Source: Eulemur rufifrons
Lineage: Eukaryota > Chordata > Mammalia > Primates > Lemuridae
Assembly: GCF_041146395.1 (NCBI RefSeq)
Contig: NC_091002.1
Location: 7,062,501-7,126,500, forward strand
Length of the DNA stretch: 64,000 nt
Reading direction: 5' to 3'
Shown here: piece after piece, positions 13,536 through 28,008 of the stretch
Position numbering within the stretch: the first letter of the stretch is position 1
How the letters are laid out: every line of letters begins with the position of its first letter
Notes under the pieces: generated by a model
What the model saw: only the letters and a program-made list of their open reading frames with translations
What the model was told of the DNA's origin: nothing
Databases searched by the model: none
Made by a program: the position numbers and the translations under genes

Positions 13536-15160
13536 CAGAAGAAATCACAGAGGAAAAGGTTTGCAGACCTAAATACACAAAATGTTAATATATGCTTATT
13601 AAAAATTAAATTTATTTTTAATAATTTTATAAGAAGATAGTCTGAGGATGAAGGTCAGTAGTTTTACCATTTTTCAGATTTATGGAAATAAATATGTCAA
13701 AATCTCAACAGATAGATGAACAAAGGAAATTAATAGACCTTGTGGGAAATTTCAGATGTAAATAAAAACATGAAAAAAAATCAACCTCACATACTAATCA
13801 GAGAAAAGCCGAACAGAACAGGCATTTTTCATCTACCAAAGCAGGGAAACGTAGTGATATCCTCTGCTTCCTTTTCAGAGTATGTGAGCCAAAAAGGAAG
13901 TGAAACTTTATATTTGATCCTCACCCAGTTTGGAAGTTTCCTTTGCTGTAATTTTTCCTTTCTCATGTCAGACTTAACCACTTCAAGCAGTTGTCACTTT
14001 AGAGACATTGTGTGCCCCTGTTTCATTCAGCAGCTGCTGCTTGTGCCCTCACTCTGGATAGGGCCCTGGAGCTAGGATTTTCAAATGGGGTCATATTTTC
14101 TGGGATGTTTATTTTATTTGCTGTGTTACAATTAGTTAAGAGTGCTTTGCATATTTATTGTCTTGTTAAAATATGCTGTAGTTTTTCAGAAGTTGTATGG
14201 AAATCATTTTGAAGTATGTCCTACTCTTGGTACCTGAGTAGAATTGCCTCCCTGAAGTAAAGGGAAAGTTCTTATTCATTTGAGGCTTGGGGCTGAACAC
14301 TTGAGTGGGTGGATCATTTCTGTCTTGTGTTATCTCAGAGAAGGTCAGGCTGTAGTAAGGTCAGGATACAAGATTTTCCCAGGGACACAGTATAACATAC
14401 TTGGGAAAGAATGAACTGTTTGCTTATTTCAAAGTCAGGTTAAGTTCAGATTAAAAATGCCAGTATTGCTTAGCTAAGTATTAAATGACAGAATGGAAGG
14501 AATAAACTACTTTTTTCCTTTGAAATGAGTACTTAACCTCCATTGGGCTTTAACAGTGTCTTCTTCATGGACATGCTAATTAATGTCTTATCCATGAACC
14601 TTGTGGATTTACTTCCACAATTCCAGTCACATAATTACTGCTTAGTGTGTCTAAGCAACCAACTTGTCAGTGGTTTGCATGATGTGAATCTTTCCTATTC
14701 CTGTCCTCCAAATTGTTACTTCTGTCCTGAATTGAAAATATTTTATTTCTAAAATTTTAATATATGGCCTCATAATTTTAATGTTTCAGATTGCATATAT
14801 ACATGCTAGATATTTCTTGTTTTTAGCTATTTCTTAACAAAAAGGGAACACAAAAATGATAGTTTTCCTCAATCCCAAAAAGATTAACACTTTTTTATTA
14901 GGTTATTAAGTATGAAATGTCTGATTCCTTAAGAACTAAGTTTGCCAGTTGATATCTCTGACATTTCACTTTGACACTTCTTGTTTTATTTTATTGTTTA
15001 TCTGTTTGCCCAGTAACTTCAGGGACTTCCTCTGGTATTCCTCTGTTAAAATATAGAGCTGACTTGATGGGTAGGGCAACAATAGTGGCCCTCCATGACC
15101 AACGGAAGGAGTTTCGGTGAACAGAACTTGATTGCTAATTACAATAACAACAGACATCGT
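13536..15160. other. Intronic, nothing recognised
   Basis: About 1.6 kb without a repeat I can name. Small open frames at 13740-14075 and 14012-14212 show no known domain and no codon pattern that convinces me. Confidence 0.5.
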
Positions 15161-15164
15161 ATTA

Positions 15165-15330
15165 GAATATCATGTTCAATCTTCAGCAATCTTATAGGTA
15201 GATATTATCGTTCCCCTTCTACTGATGAAAAAACCAAGGTACAAATAGTGACCTTACCCAGGACATGCTGCTAATGAGTATCTGAGCTGGGGTTTGAACC
15301 TGGGTCACTCCAAAGCCCTCCATCCCATCA
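15165..15330 (-). mobile_element. MIR, antisense
   Basis: CTACTGATGAAAAAACCAAG, GGACATGCTGCTAATGAGTA, GGGGTTTGAACCTGGGTCAC. Confidence 0.85.
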
Positions 15331-15717
15331 CATGTCATGCCTTTCAGCAGTTGTAGGACCTCAGGGTTGTCCACTCACATATTTTCCTACCATCTACTGG
15401 CCATCCCATAGGAGATTGATTTTATTCAGATTGTAAGTGGAGAACAGAGCTGTCAGGACCACCCAGAAATAGCCAAGCAGGCAGCATATACTCTTATTTC
15501 AGCCGGTAGATACTAGGGGTTGCAGGATGAAGGGGAGGTTGACAGAAGCTGCTTCTTAGCAGATATTGGCCTCTATCACTACTTGTTCACCTTGTTATGT
15601 GGCTGTAATATAATTTTATATATGCTATTTTAACAAATTATGGGCCATGTCCTACATATTATTCATAAGATCATTTTTATGATGAAATACTTTCCCATCT
15701 TACTATTTTGGTTTTCT

Positions 15718-16004
15718 TAGAGATGGCTCTCCCTCTGTCTCCCAGGCTGGAGTGTAGTGGCAAAATCATAGCTCACTGTAACCTTGAACTCCTGGGCTCA
15801 AGTGATTCCCCCACCTCAGTCTCCTGAGTAGCTGGGACTACAGGGGCATGCCACCACACCCAGCTAATTAAAAAAATTTGTTTTTGTTGAGACGGAGTCT
15901 CGCTGTATTGCCCAGGCTGCTCTTGAACTCCTGGGCTCAAGTGATCCTCCTGTCTTGGCCCCCCCAGAGTGCTACGGTTACAGACATGAGCCACTGTGCC
16001 CAGC
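15718..16004 (-). mobile_element. Alu, antisense
   Basis: CTCCCTCTGTCTCCCAGGCT, GTAGCTGGGACTACAGGGGC, GAGACGGAGTCTCGCTGTAT, TTACAGACATGAGCCACTGT. Confidence 0.92.
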
Positions 16005-16680
16005 CCCCTCTTATTATTTTATAATTATTAAACTAATTCCCTGATAATGCACCATATTTTTTTCAGGGAAACATTCTCATATTAGGCTAGTGCTGTTAGT
16101 CCCTTCTAATGTGTTTGATTAGATTGTATAGTGGCTTTTTTCTTCCTTCTCACATCTAAATAGAATTTTCTAACGTGTCTGGTTGATCTGTGCTTCCTGA
16201 CTTAGCTGGGTCTTCTTGCAGTCTTTATGGGCTACTCTGTAGTGCTGTGCATGGGAAGTCTAGAAGTCTCTTTTTCTTGCTTTTCTTATTGTCCTGCCTC
16301 TGGGAGTTATAAGTGCTTGAGTGTCCAAATCTAGTCAGCTAGAGGCAGATTTAGCCTCTTTTTCTTTGTATATCAAATTTGAGAATTGACGTAATTCTTA
16401 GAAACATAAAACCTGGTTAACTCGGAGATAACACAATTTGATACACAGATTGTCCATTTGCAGTCTGGAATTTCCTTGAGTGTGGTGAACTGAAATTTGG
16501 ACTCTTTTAGTTTGCTGCTATATCTCCAGAGTCTCTTCAGTCATACGTCTGATTGAATGGAGCAAAGTGATGTTTTTTCTTATGATCAGAAGCCTCTGAA
16601 ATCCAAACTTAGATTAGCATTGTTAGTCCAAAATGCTAGACCTGGATGTGTATTTGTTCTCTAATATATACTAATATTGT
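16005..16680. other. Intronic, nothing recognised
   Basis: No gene, RNA or named repeat supported. Confidence 0.5.
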
Positions 16681-16799
16681 ATATTATATTAATTGAGGAC
16701 GTATAATGTGATAGCCCTGTGAATATGCTAGTGAATGAAATAGACAAGTTTCTTGCCCTCTTGGGGGTTGCATTCTAGAAGGGGAGATAGGGAATTTCT

Positions 16800-17010
16800 G
16801 ACAGTAATCCTAATTGCTAGCACTCAAGTGCTTCCTATGAGTTAGGCACTGCATTAACTATATGAGGTAGGTACCATTATGAACCTCATTTCAAATGTGG
16901 AAACTGTGACCGGAGAAGTTAAATCTTCCCAAGGTTACAGAGTCTGTAAGTGGCTGAGCTGGAATTTGAACTCAGGCAGTCTAGCTATAGAGTCTGTGCT
17001 CTGATAGTAG
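16800..17010 (-). mobile_element. MIR, antisense
   Basis: GAGTTAGGCACTGCATTAAC, CCCAAGGTTACAGAGTCTGT, GAGCTGGAATTTGAACTCAG. Confidence 0.8.
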
Positions 17011-17230
17011 TGATAAGTGCTTTGAAGGGAAAGAAAACAGAAGAGCCCAGAGTGATTTGAGAGAGCTGGAAGTGGGGGCTACTCTAAATAGGGTGGGCAG
17101 AGAAGTTAATTTCAGATTTTGGAGGTGAAATTTGACCTGCAACCTAACTGATAAGGACTAAGGCATTCGAAGTGGCTAGAATAAGTTTATTCTAGGCAGA
17201 GAGAACAGCAGGTACAAAGGCTGAGAGGTG

Positions 17231-17298
17231 GGAAGGAGCTGGGTGTGTTTGAGGGGAGAGGGCAGGAAGGAGCTGGGTGTGTTTGAGTGGGGAGGGGA
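17231..17298 (+). repeat. 34-bp tandem duplication
   Basis: GGAAGGAGCTGGGTGTGTTT occurs at 17231 and again at 17265 with matching flanks; a decayed third copy may follow. Confidence 0.85.
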
Positions 17299-17373
17299 GG
17301 CTAGTGTGTTTGGGACATGATGAGCAGGGGGAATGCTGGGCTGGGGGCCAACTAGGAAGGTCCCTGCAGGCTT

Positions 17374-17395
17374 GAATCTTGATAAATCAAGATTC
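17374..17395. other. Perfect 10-bp inverted repeat
   Basis: GAATCTTGAT, spacer AA, ATCAAGATTC. Near-palindromic, inside the ancient repeat. Confidence 0.9.
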
Positions 17396-17498
17396 CAGAT
17401 TTATCTAGGGACTGTGAGAAGCCACTGGTGGGAATTAAGCAGGGGTGTGACATTGGAATACATTTTCATGGAAAATGAATTATAAAAGTTTAGGAGTA

Positions 17499-17829
<331 letters not shown>

Positions 17830-18000
17830 GAAAAATTAGCTGGGCGTTGTGGTGCATGTTTGTAGTCCCAGCTACTTGGAAGGCTGAGGCAGGAGGATTG
17901 CTTGAGCCCAGGAGTTTGAGGTTGTAGTGAGCTACTATGACGCCACTATACTCTACCCAGGGTGACAGAGCAAGACTCTGTCTCAAAAAAAAAAAAAAAA
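17830..18000 (+). mobile_element. Extra Alu right monomer, sense
   Basis: GAAAAATTAGCTGGGCGTTG to CTGTCTC plus poly(A), directly after the dimer. Its right arm is of an older type (CTACTATGACGCCACTATAC), so the dimer may have landed in the linker of an older Alu. Confidence 0.9.
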
Positions 18001-18143
18001 AGACTTATGTTTTGAATAAGTTAGGGTTTAAGTGGACTTTGAACATTCAAAAATGTTTTATCAGCATTTGGATGTACAAGTTTGGGCACAGGAAAGAGTT
18101 TAGGGCTGGAGATAAAAATTTGTGATCCATTAGTGTATATAAA

Positions 18144-18320
18144 CTAGTGGTTCTCAACTCTGAGTGCACATTTGAAGCAGCACCTTTAAAAATGCCGACA
18201 CCCAGGCATCACTCCCAGAGATTCAGGTCCTGTTGGTCTTGGCTGGAGTCTAGTCACAGTTTATTTTAAAGCTGTCCAGGTAACTTTAAAGTACAACTAG
18301 GACTCTAAAATGCAACACTG
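18144..18320 (+). mobile_element. MER5A-like hAT-Charlie MITE
   Basis: CTAGTGGTTCTCAACTCTGA, CTCCCAGAGATTCAGGTCCT, ending TGCAACACTGG; terminal inverted repeats visible. Confidence 0.85.
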
Positions 18321-18854
18321 GTAGAGGTGGGATTTAAAGCCTTGGAAGGCCGGGATTCGATTGTTTAGGGCAACAGTATAGCTAGGGAAGAGGAGCAGCT
18401 CAGAGTCCTGGGGCACCTCAACACTTAGAGGTTGGTTAGAAGAGGGAGCAAGGGAGACTCACAGGAGTAGCTAGAGAGATAGGAGGAAAACCAGAAACTG
18501 GTGTCTGAAAGCCGGAAGAGTACAGTGCCTCCTGAGGACAGAGTGGCTGTGCCAGGTGCTACTGAGAGCCTGGCGCGGTGGACATGGTTGGAGGGTTGAC
18601 ACTAGCTTTGACTGAGGCGGTGGGTCTCAGAGTTTCAGACCAGGGTTAATAGGAGCTGTGGCTTCTAGTCCTACCTCTGGCATTAGTTTTCTATGTAAAA
18701 TTAAACAGATGCTTACTCCTTTTCATAGCCTCTTTGTATCTTTGCTTATTTATCAAAATGTAAATGAAATATCTCAATGCTTAAAGAAGGTGATAAATAG
18801 ACTTAGCTTTATTCCCCTCCCCCACTTCCAAACAACAGCCAGTTCTCCTTGGTT

Positions 18855-19232
18855 CTAACTGTCCCTCTGCCTGGAACATCTTTCTGGATATATGTCCACT
18901 TGGCCTAACGCCCCCACCACCTGTGAGTCTGTGAGTTGTTCCTCAGCTGTCACTTTTTCCAGGAGCCTTCGTCTGCGCTTCCTACCTAATGATATGACCC
19001 TCCTCCCCACGCCCCTGGACTCCCATTTCCTACCCATACCGCTGTTACCTTAGCATACTGTGGGATTGGCTCACTTATTGTGCTTATTGCCTCGTCCCTC
19101 TGCTAAGCTATAAGAAATCTTTGTTTTGTTCATTGATGTCTCCTAGGCATCTAGATTGCTGAACAATGCCTGGCCTATAGTAGCCTCATAGTTAGGTGCT
19201 CAGTAAATATTTGATGACTGAATGATTGTTGA
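18855..19232 (+). mobile_element. L2 3' end, sense
   Basis: CCCTCTGCCTGGAACATCTT, TCACTTTTTCCAGGAGCCTT, CTGAACAATGCCTGGCCTAT, GGTGCTCAGTAAATATTTGA, then TGACTGAATGATTG. Confidence 0.88.
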
Positions 19233-19483
19233 TTCAGTGAAAATAGTGATAATTATCTTTTGGCTATACTTCAGTTGCATTTGAAATTTGTATGGGATCT
19301 GTCAGTTTTCCCCATGGCCTAATTGGAGACTGCCAGAGTTTGGATTCTCCGCTCTACTTTAGTAGTGGCATGTCTAGTGAAATGGCACCATTTTGGTTCC
19401 ATATAAGGGAAAACTAATAATATATACAGTTTGAGTCATAATTTTCCTTTGTCTAAATTTGGTTTTGGTCATATTTTTTTCTT

Positions 19484-19636
19484 CAAAGAAATGGCGTCTT
19501 GCTCTGCTGTCCAGGCTTAAGTGTAGTGGCATGATCATAATTAACTGCAGACTCGAATTCTTGGGCTCAAGTGATCCTCCTGCCTCAGCCTCCTGAGTAG
19601 CTGGGAATACAAGTGTGTGCCACCACACCTAGCTTG
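19484..19636 (-). mobile_element. Alu monomer, antisense
   Basis: GGCGTCTTGCTCTGCTGTCC, TTGGGCTCAAGTGATCCTCC, ending CACCACACCTAGCT. Confidence 0.85.
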
Positions 19637-20059
19637 TTTTTGGCCATTTTTCCCCCCATTTGTGACTATTAAGACTTTAATGATTTTCCCCTACAAATAT
19701 CATTTGGAATTTTTAAGGACTTTAGAAATTATTTTGGATGTTAATGTAGGGAAGTGGTGGTGATAATTAGAAACAAATTATATATATATGTGTGAGAAAC
19801 AATATATTTTCAAAACCAATTGTAGTTTTGACAGGGATCAGAAATTTTCATTTATTTGTCAATGACAGTAAAAGTCATGTTAACAAGAAGCAATTTGGCA
19901 CTGTGGAAAGTACATAGGCTTAGAAGCCAGGATGTCTGGGTCCTAGGTTTGTCCAGTAATCTTAGCCACCTCTTAATGATTGTCCACTGTCTGCCAAATA
20001 CTCTGCTAAATTTTTGATTCCTATAATATCCCTCAAGGTTGCCATTACTTATACCCCGG

Positions 20060-20365
20060 CTTTTTTATTTTTTTGAGACAGGGTCTTGCTCTGTCACCCA
20101 GGCTGGAGTACAGTGGTGTCATCATAGCTCACTGCAGTCTTGAACTCTTGGCCTCAAGTGATCTTCCTGCCTCAGCCCCCTGAGTACCTAGGACTACAGG
20201 TGCATGCCACCATGCCCGGCTAATCTTTTTTTTTTTTTTTTTTTTGGTAGAAACAGGGTCTTACCATGTTGCCCAGGTTTGTCTTAAACTCCTGAGCTCA
20301 AGCGATCTTCCTGCTTTAGCCTCCGGAGTAGCTGGGACTACAGGCATGTGCCACTGCAGCAGGCT
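20060..20365 (-). mobile_element. Alu, antisense
   Basis: TTTGAGACAGGGTCTTGCTC, CATGCCCGGCTAATC with a long poly(T) linker, GGTCTTACCATGTTGCCCAG, ending near GCCACTGCAGCAGGCT. Confidence 0.92.
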
Positions 20366-20379
20366 ACTGCACTCTGCTT

Positions 20380-20485
20380 CACAGATGAGGACACTAAGTG
20401 CCAGAGAGAAGTTAAGCACCTTGTCCAGGATCACACAACTCCTAAGCAGTGCAGTAGACTTCAGACTTGGCCTTGGTCTGACTGC
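20380..20485 (-). mobile_element. MIR, antisense
   Basis: CACAGATGAGGACACTAAGT, GTCCAGGATCACACAACTCC. Confidence 0.7.
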
Positions 20486-20623
20486 AGGCACACATGTTGA
20501 GCCTGCCACCACTCACCATGGTGCTGCTCTCTGCCAGTGAGTCCCTGTGTGTCCAAGGCAGTTCTCTTTATCTCTGAGCCTCTTTTCATACTTTTAAAAT
20601 GAAGGGTTCAGTCTTACTCTATA

Positions 20624-20996
20624 TGTTAGTCCATTTTGTGTTGCTGTAACAGAATACCTGAGACTTCTTACTTTATAATGAACAGATGTTTATTGGCTCA
20701 TGGTTCTGGAAGCTGGGAAGTTCAAGATCAAGGCACTGGCATCTGATGATGGCCTTCTTGCTTCATCATCCCATGGGGAAAGGCCAGAAGGGGAGGAAAA
20801 GGGTGTGGCGGGGGAGACTGAACTCACTCTTTTAAAATGAGCACGCTCCCCTATAAAGGCATTAATCCATTCATGAGGGCAGATCCCTCATGGCCTAATC
20901 ACCTTTCATTAGGCCCCACCTCCCAACACTGTTGCATTGGGGTTAAGTTTCCAACACATGATTTTTGCAGGACATATTTAAACTGAGATCTTTACA
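20624..20996 (-). mobile_element. MaLR-type solo LTR
   Basis: Reads TGTTAGTCCATTTTGTGTTG, then GTAACAGAATACCTGAGAC, GTTCTGGAAGCTGGGAAGTT, and later AATCACCTTTCATTAGGCCC and CCCAACACTG: the reverse complement of an ERVL-MaLR LTR (MLT1/MST group). Only one LTR is present, consistent with recombination between LTRs. Subfamily and right edge are uncertain. Confidence 0.75.
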
Positions 20997-20999
20997 ACA

Positions 21000-22040
<1,041 letters not shown>

Positions 22041-22245
22041 CTCTTATTATGTTCTTAATGGTATTTTATTTAAAAAAATTTTTTTAGAAAATTACTTTTT
22101 ATAAATTAAGCTTTAAAAATGTATATGTATTTGAACTGTAAAGGATCTCCTGGTCTTCTTTGTCCTCCATCCACCCAGCTCCCTCTTACTTCTTATAAGT
22201 AAACCACCATGTTAAGTTTCTTGTATATTCTTCCTGCATTTCTTT

Positions 22246-22575
22246 TTTTTTTTGAGACAGAGTCTCACTTTGTTGCCCAGGCTAGAGTGAGTGCCGTGGC
22301 GTCAGCCTAGCTCACAGCAACCTCAAACTCCTGGGCTCAAGCGATCCTCCTGCCTCAGCCTCCCAAGTAGCTGGGACTACAGGCATGCGCCACTATGCCC
22401 GGCTAATTTTTCTATTAATATATTTTTAGTTGTCCATATAATTTCTTTCTATTTTTAGTAGAGACGGGGTCTCGCTCTTGCTCAGGCTGGTCTCGAACTC
22501 CTGACCTTGAGCGATCCACCCGCCTCGGCCTCCCAGAGTGCTAGGATTACAGGCGTGAGCCACCGCGCCCGGCCA
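22246..22575 (-). mobile_element. Young lemur-type Alu, antisense, with TSD
   Basis: Close to consensus, many CpGs kept (CACCGCGCCCGGCC). Linker reads TTTTTAGTTGTCCATATAAT, TTCTTTCTATTTTTAGTAGA. Perfect 15-bp duplication TTCCTGCATTTCTTT at 22231-22245 and 22576-22590. Confidence 0.97.
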
Positions 22576-22590
22576 TTCCTGCATTTCTTT

Positions 22591-23470
22591 ATGCAAATAC
22601 AAGTAAATATGAATTTTTTTCTTATTCCTCTTCTCTCCCCCCTAAAAGATACTATATATACACTGTTCTCTCTCTTTTTTTCTTGACACTATCTCCTGGT
22701 TTTTATGAAAACCAGACCATCTAGAATTTTTCCTGTGGTCATGATTACTTGCTAGCGTAAAGCCTTTTAAACCTCCCATCAGCCGACATAATTACTTTTC
22801 AGTAAACATACCTCTTTGGCAGAGTCTTACTTAGGCTTATTTTTGTGATTTGAAATGTTTCCTGCCTAGTTCTAAAAAGGAAAACCTGGCACCATCTTCA
22901 GATGTTTCAGAGTTAATAAAGTAGCTCATGTTTCAGCCTTTGCGTGTACAGAATACTTATATATTCTTCTTAGCACACTCAACTGTTGTGGTGTTCTCAG
23001 TGTATTAGCCTTCGCTGACTGTTCTCTTCAAAACTTCCTTTTATCATTTGTCTTCCACAGGAGCCAATTACTTCACAACTAGGACATTTAGTTGCTGACC
23101 ATTAAATTCTGCAAAAACTGCCTGTTTGTTTTTTGTGGTCAGTGTTTTAATCTTCCTTACCTGCAATCCTGCCAACCTTCCTCACCTTCTCCTTCCCCTC
23201 AGAAAAATAAATAAAAATCCATCTCAAACCATTACTTAGCAAGCCACTTAATGGAATGAAATTCAGGAAAAGTTTTGTTTCAGTAAACAGTAAATTTTGA
23301 AAGACTGTGCATAACTTAATCAAAAATATTGTTAAAAAGGCCACAAAGACCCTTTTGTGCTGTGTGTGTTATTTGCTAACTGTAACCATATATAAAATTA
23401 CTTCTCCCAGATTCTTCTCCTGAAATCTTAATTGTGTTCTCCTTTGTGGAATTCCTTCTTGAAAGCTCTT
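22591..23470. other. Intronic, nothing recognised
   Basis: AT-rich with pyrimidine tracts; no gene or repeat named. Confidence 0.5.
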
Positions 23471-23482
23471 AAGAGTACACTG

Positions 23483-23803
23483 GGCCTGGGCACAGTGGCT
23501 CACGCCTGCAGTCCTGGCACTCTGGGAGGCAGAGGCTCGAGGAGGATCACTTGAGCTCTGTTCTGTATTTCAAGACCAGCCCAAACAAGAGTGAGACCTT
23601 ATCTCTACCATTAATAAAAATAGAAAAATTAGCCGGACATGGTGGTGTGAGCTTGTAGTCCCAGCTACTCAGGAGGCCCAGGCAGGAGGATCACTTAAGC
23701 CCAGGAGTTTGAGATTGCAGGGTGCTACAATGATGCCACTGTATTCTACCCAGGGCAACAGAGTAAGACTCTTGTCTCAAAAAAAAAAAAAAAAAAAAAA
23801 AAA
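23483..23803 (+). mobile_element. Alu, sense
   Basis: GGGCACAGTGGCTCACGCCT to a long poly(A); TACACTG flanks both sides as a short duplication. Confidence 0.93.
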
Positions 23804-24506
23804 TACACTGATACTTGTATTTGGGCCATCTGAAGGTACTGGATGTCACTTTAAATAGGATTTTTTTTTTTTTTTAATGAAAGCAGTTTTATGCAAATCA
23901 GTAATGCAGAATGATTTTGTATTCCTTTACCATTCATTTAACAGATACACTGAACTATACAGAAGAGTATCAGTGTACCTGCTGCCCTTCCCACATGAGG
24001 GGTCGTGGGTTAAGGTTCTGAGTCAACCATTATTTATTGTGAGGCCTCTGGGACTTAAAACTCATTTCATCTGCAAATAGATGAATCCTGCAGGGTTGTT
24101 AGAATTAATTAGTGTGTGAGAACATTGTTCTCTGCAGTGGTCTTTGCACTATTCTTACGCAGTGCAAGTTCTGGATCCCTTGCATTTTCTAGTTGCATTC
24201 TCCTCAACTGGATTTGGGAAAAATTAGGTCTGTAGTTTGGGAGTCATAAAGATGATGATTATGCCTCTATCCTATTTTATCATCTTTTTCCAGGGTATTC
24301 TCAGCTGCATTGTCTCATTTGATCATTAGGTTGGGGAGATATTTTTACTTCACAGGTGAGTAAGCTTTATACATGTTGAAGTTTTACGGTGGCATGAGTG
24401 GAACTAACCACTGATTGCTGGCCTAGTACTGACCCTTGAACTGGAGAGTCCTGTCATCGGGAAAAAGAAGACAGTTTAATGAGCGGCAGTAAAGAGTGCA
24501 GTCTCT

Positions 24507-24651
24507 AGCTTTGCACAGTGGCAGTATCATCACCAATGAGGTTTATCCGAGGCATGATTGTTGCTGATTGAGAACTTTTCCTAATACCCCTCCATGACGA
24601 CTTGCAATACAGTCAGGATTGGCAATTTTTGATTGTCTCTATGAAGACTGA
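24507..24651 (+). pseudogene. U4 snRNA retropseudogene, full length
   Basis: 145 bases matching U4 small nuclear RNA end to end. The 5' AGCTTTGC, the stem II segment CAATGAGGTTTATCCGAGGC, the central ACTTTTCC, the CTTGCAATA region, the Sm site AATTTTTG and the terminal GAAGACTGA are all visible. Many differences from the human U4 I recall are transitions at former CpG sites, as expected for a silent old copy. An A-rich tail follows, and flanking repeats AAAGAGTGCAGTCTCT (24491-24506) and AAAGAGTGTAATCTCT (24671-24686) form a 16-bp target-site duplication. That marks LINE-driven retroposition and means the snRNA promoter elements were not copied. Confidence 0.92.
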
Positions 24652-25063
24652 ATTAAAAAAGTAAAGAAAAAAAGAGTGTAATCTCTAAACCATACTCTTA
24701 ATTTCAAATTCTTCTCCACTCTGCCTATTCAACCTTAAACAAATAATTGAGATATCTCTAATAATATGCCATAAGATTGACTAATGCTGTAGTTAAAAAT
24801 AACACCAGCTATATAACTGTATACAAAAACTTAATAAAATGTGGAAGATTTAGGTTGGGAAGCTGTTAACTGCCCATCATGCAGGAGAGAGGAAGCAGGA
24901 GGACCCACTCAATCAGTTCCTGATTCAAAGGAGTGTAAGCGTGGGAGGCAACACTGAGATGTGTTACTGTGATTCATTTTTACTCTAATCTTTGCCTTCT
25001 TTTCTAATTGGAGCTGTGCAGAGACTTTGTGATGCGGAGACGCACTGTGTCGTGGAGTGGGGT

Positions 25064-25235
25064 TGAGAGCAGTGACTCTGGAGCCAGGCAGCCTGAGTTC
25101 AGACTCAGCAACCCCGCTGCTGGCTGCCTAGCTGCTCTTTGCCTTATCCACGGAAAAAATAATGAGTTAATACATGTAAAAATGAGTTCTAAATCAGTAC
25201 CTGGCACATGGTAAGCTGTGATAATTTTAGCTGTG
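25064..25235 (+). mobile_element. MIR, sense
   Basis: CAGTGACTCTGGAGCCAGGC, AGCCTGAGTTCAGACTCAGC, CAGTACCTGGCACATGGTAA. Confidence 0.85.
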
Positions 25236-26651
<1,416 letters not shown>

Positions 26652-26755
26652 CAGTAGATGTTCATTTACCAGGTGACTACTGCCTTCCCCAAGCCACCTG
26701 GCAAACACCTTTTTAACTGTAAAAGCATCTCTTTGAGGCTTCCCCAACAGCTGTC

Positions 26756-27202
26756 TGTATTGGTTTCCTAGGGCTACCATAACAAAGTACCACAAACTGG
26801 ATGGCTTAAACAGAAATGTATTGTCTCACCATTCTGGAGGCCAGAAGTCTGAAATCAGGATGTTGGGAGGGCTGGTTCCTTTTGAGGCTGTGAAAGAGAA
26901 TCTATTCCAGGTCTCTCTTCCAGCTCCTGGTGGTTGCTGGCAATCCTTGATTTGTAGATGCATCACCCAACCTCTGCCTTCATTTTCACACAGCGTTCTC
27001 TCTCTGCAGGTCAGTGTCCAGATTTTCTCTTTTTATTAGGACACCGGTCATGTTGGATTAGGGGCCCACCCTACTCCAGTATAACCGCATAGCTAATTAC
27101 ATCTGCAACGGCCCTTTATCCCAATAAAAGTCACATTCTGAGGCACTGGAGGTTAGGACTTCAACATATGGGTTTTGGAGGGACATAATACAACCCATAG
27201 CA
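26756..27202 (-). mobile_element. MLT1-type MaLR solo LTR
   Basis: Antisense LTR from TGTATTGGTTTCCTAGGGCT to ACAACCCATAGCA. Diagnostic parts are ACCACAAACTGGATGGCTTA, CTGGTGGTTGCTGGCAATCC, GGATTAGGGGCCCACCCTA and TCACATTCTGAGGCACTGG. This is a clear ERVL-MaLR MLT1 LTR, a group spread across placental mammals; no internal region remains. Confidence 0.85.
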
Positions 27203-28004
27203 TTCTATTCTTTCTACCTCCCATCATTGGATACTTTCTCCTTGCTGACGTACTGTGAGTAGATTTCTGTCATAGCACCAAGAGTATTTTGTCTATTATT
27301 GCCTACTCATTTGTATCTTTTTGTCTCCAGTGCTTTGCACATAATGTGGAAAGTATCTCCAGTGGAGCTATATTAAGTGTCAGAAATTAATAGAAATAGG
27401 GGAAGATATTGCAGAGTTTACTTCTCCTTGTTTTCCTGTTTACAACTCCAAAGACCAAGGACACCAGCGAAGAATACCGCTTTTATTACCACATGAAGCA
27501 TACTTGATACCTCCTGACTTTTCCTTTGAGCAATAATTCATTGCTGCCTGACAGTCATCATGCTTTCTGAGAAATGTGTTAAGAACATTTAAAAACTAAC
27601 AAGACTGCCTGGGTCTTCTAGCAGGCATTTTACCCAGAGGATTTCTTTAATGGCCACCTTCTTACTTGTTTCAATCTTTGGTTTGAGTGTTCTGGCTTCA
27701 GGGATTCAGAAGTAAGTTATGTGAACATTTGGAATAGTTACCCATTAGCAAAAATGTCTGTGCCAAAAGGGAGATGCCAAGAAATAATTGAGTCTTTCCA
27801 AAAGCTTTAGAATTAGCTCATTAGATATTTTAGAGAAGCATAAATTTGTCTGGTTTCTGATTGAGGTTTAATTAACAAGGATGGATCATTCTGGGGTTAG
27901 AATACCTTTCTTAAGAAAGAATAGTGCACCCTTTGTTATTTCTAGGTCAATAAATAATATACTAGGCAGAATGGTGTCTTTTGGGACATCAGAAAAATAA
28001 TGGT
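27203..28004. other. Intron, possible L2 trace only
   Basis: TTGTCTCCAGTGCTTTGCAC near 27325 looks L2-like; the rest is unassigned. Confidence 0.4.
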
Positions 28005-28008
28005 AATC

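Larger units (their letters stand above)
16680..17460 (+). repeat. Ancient interspersed repeat, family not assigned (copy 2)
   Basis: Contains TCTTGCCCTCTTGGGGGTTG, CTGGCTAGAATAAG-like text, AGGCAGAGAGAACAGCAGGT and AGCAGGGGTGTGACATTGG. A MIR lies inside at 16800-17010. Confidence 0.5.

Noticed and set aside
13740..14212. Possible small gene with two overlapping plus frames
   Set aside because: Different frames, no domain, no splice or promoter support; fits chance in an AT-rich intron.
24507..24651. Functional U4 gene
   Set aside because: Many CpG-type changes from U4, an A-rich tail and target duplications show a retrocopy; no snRNA promoter elements seen upstream.
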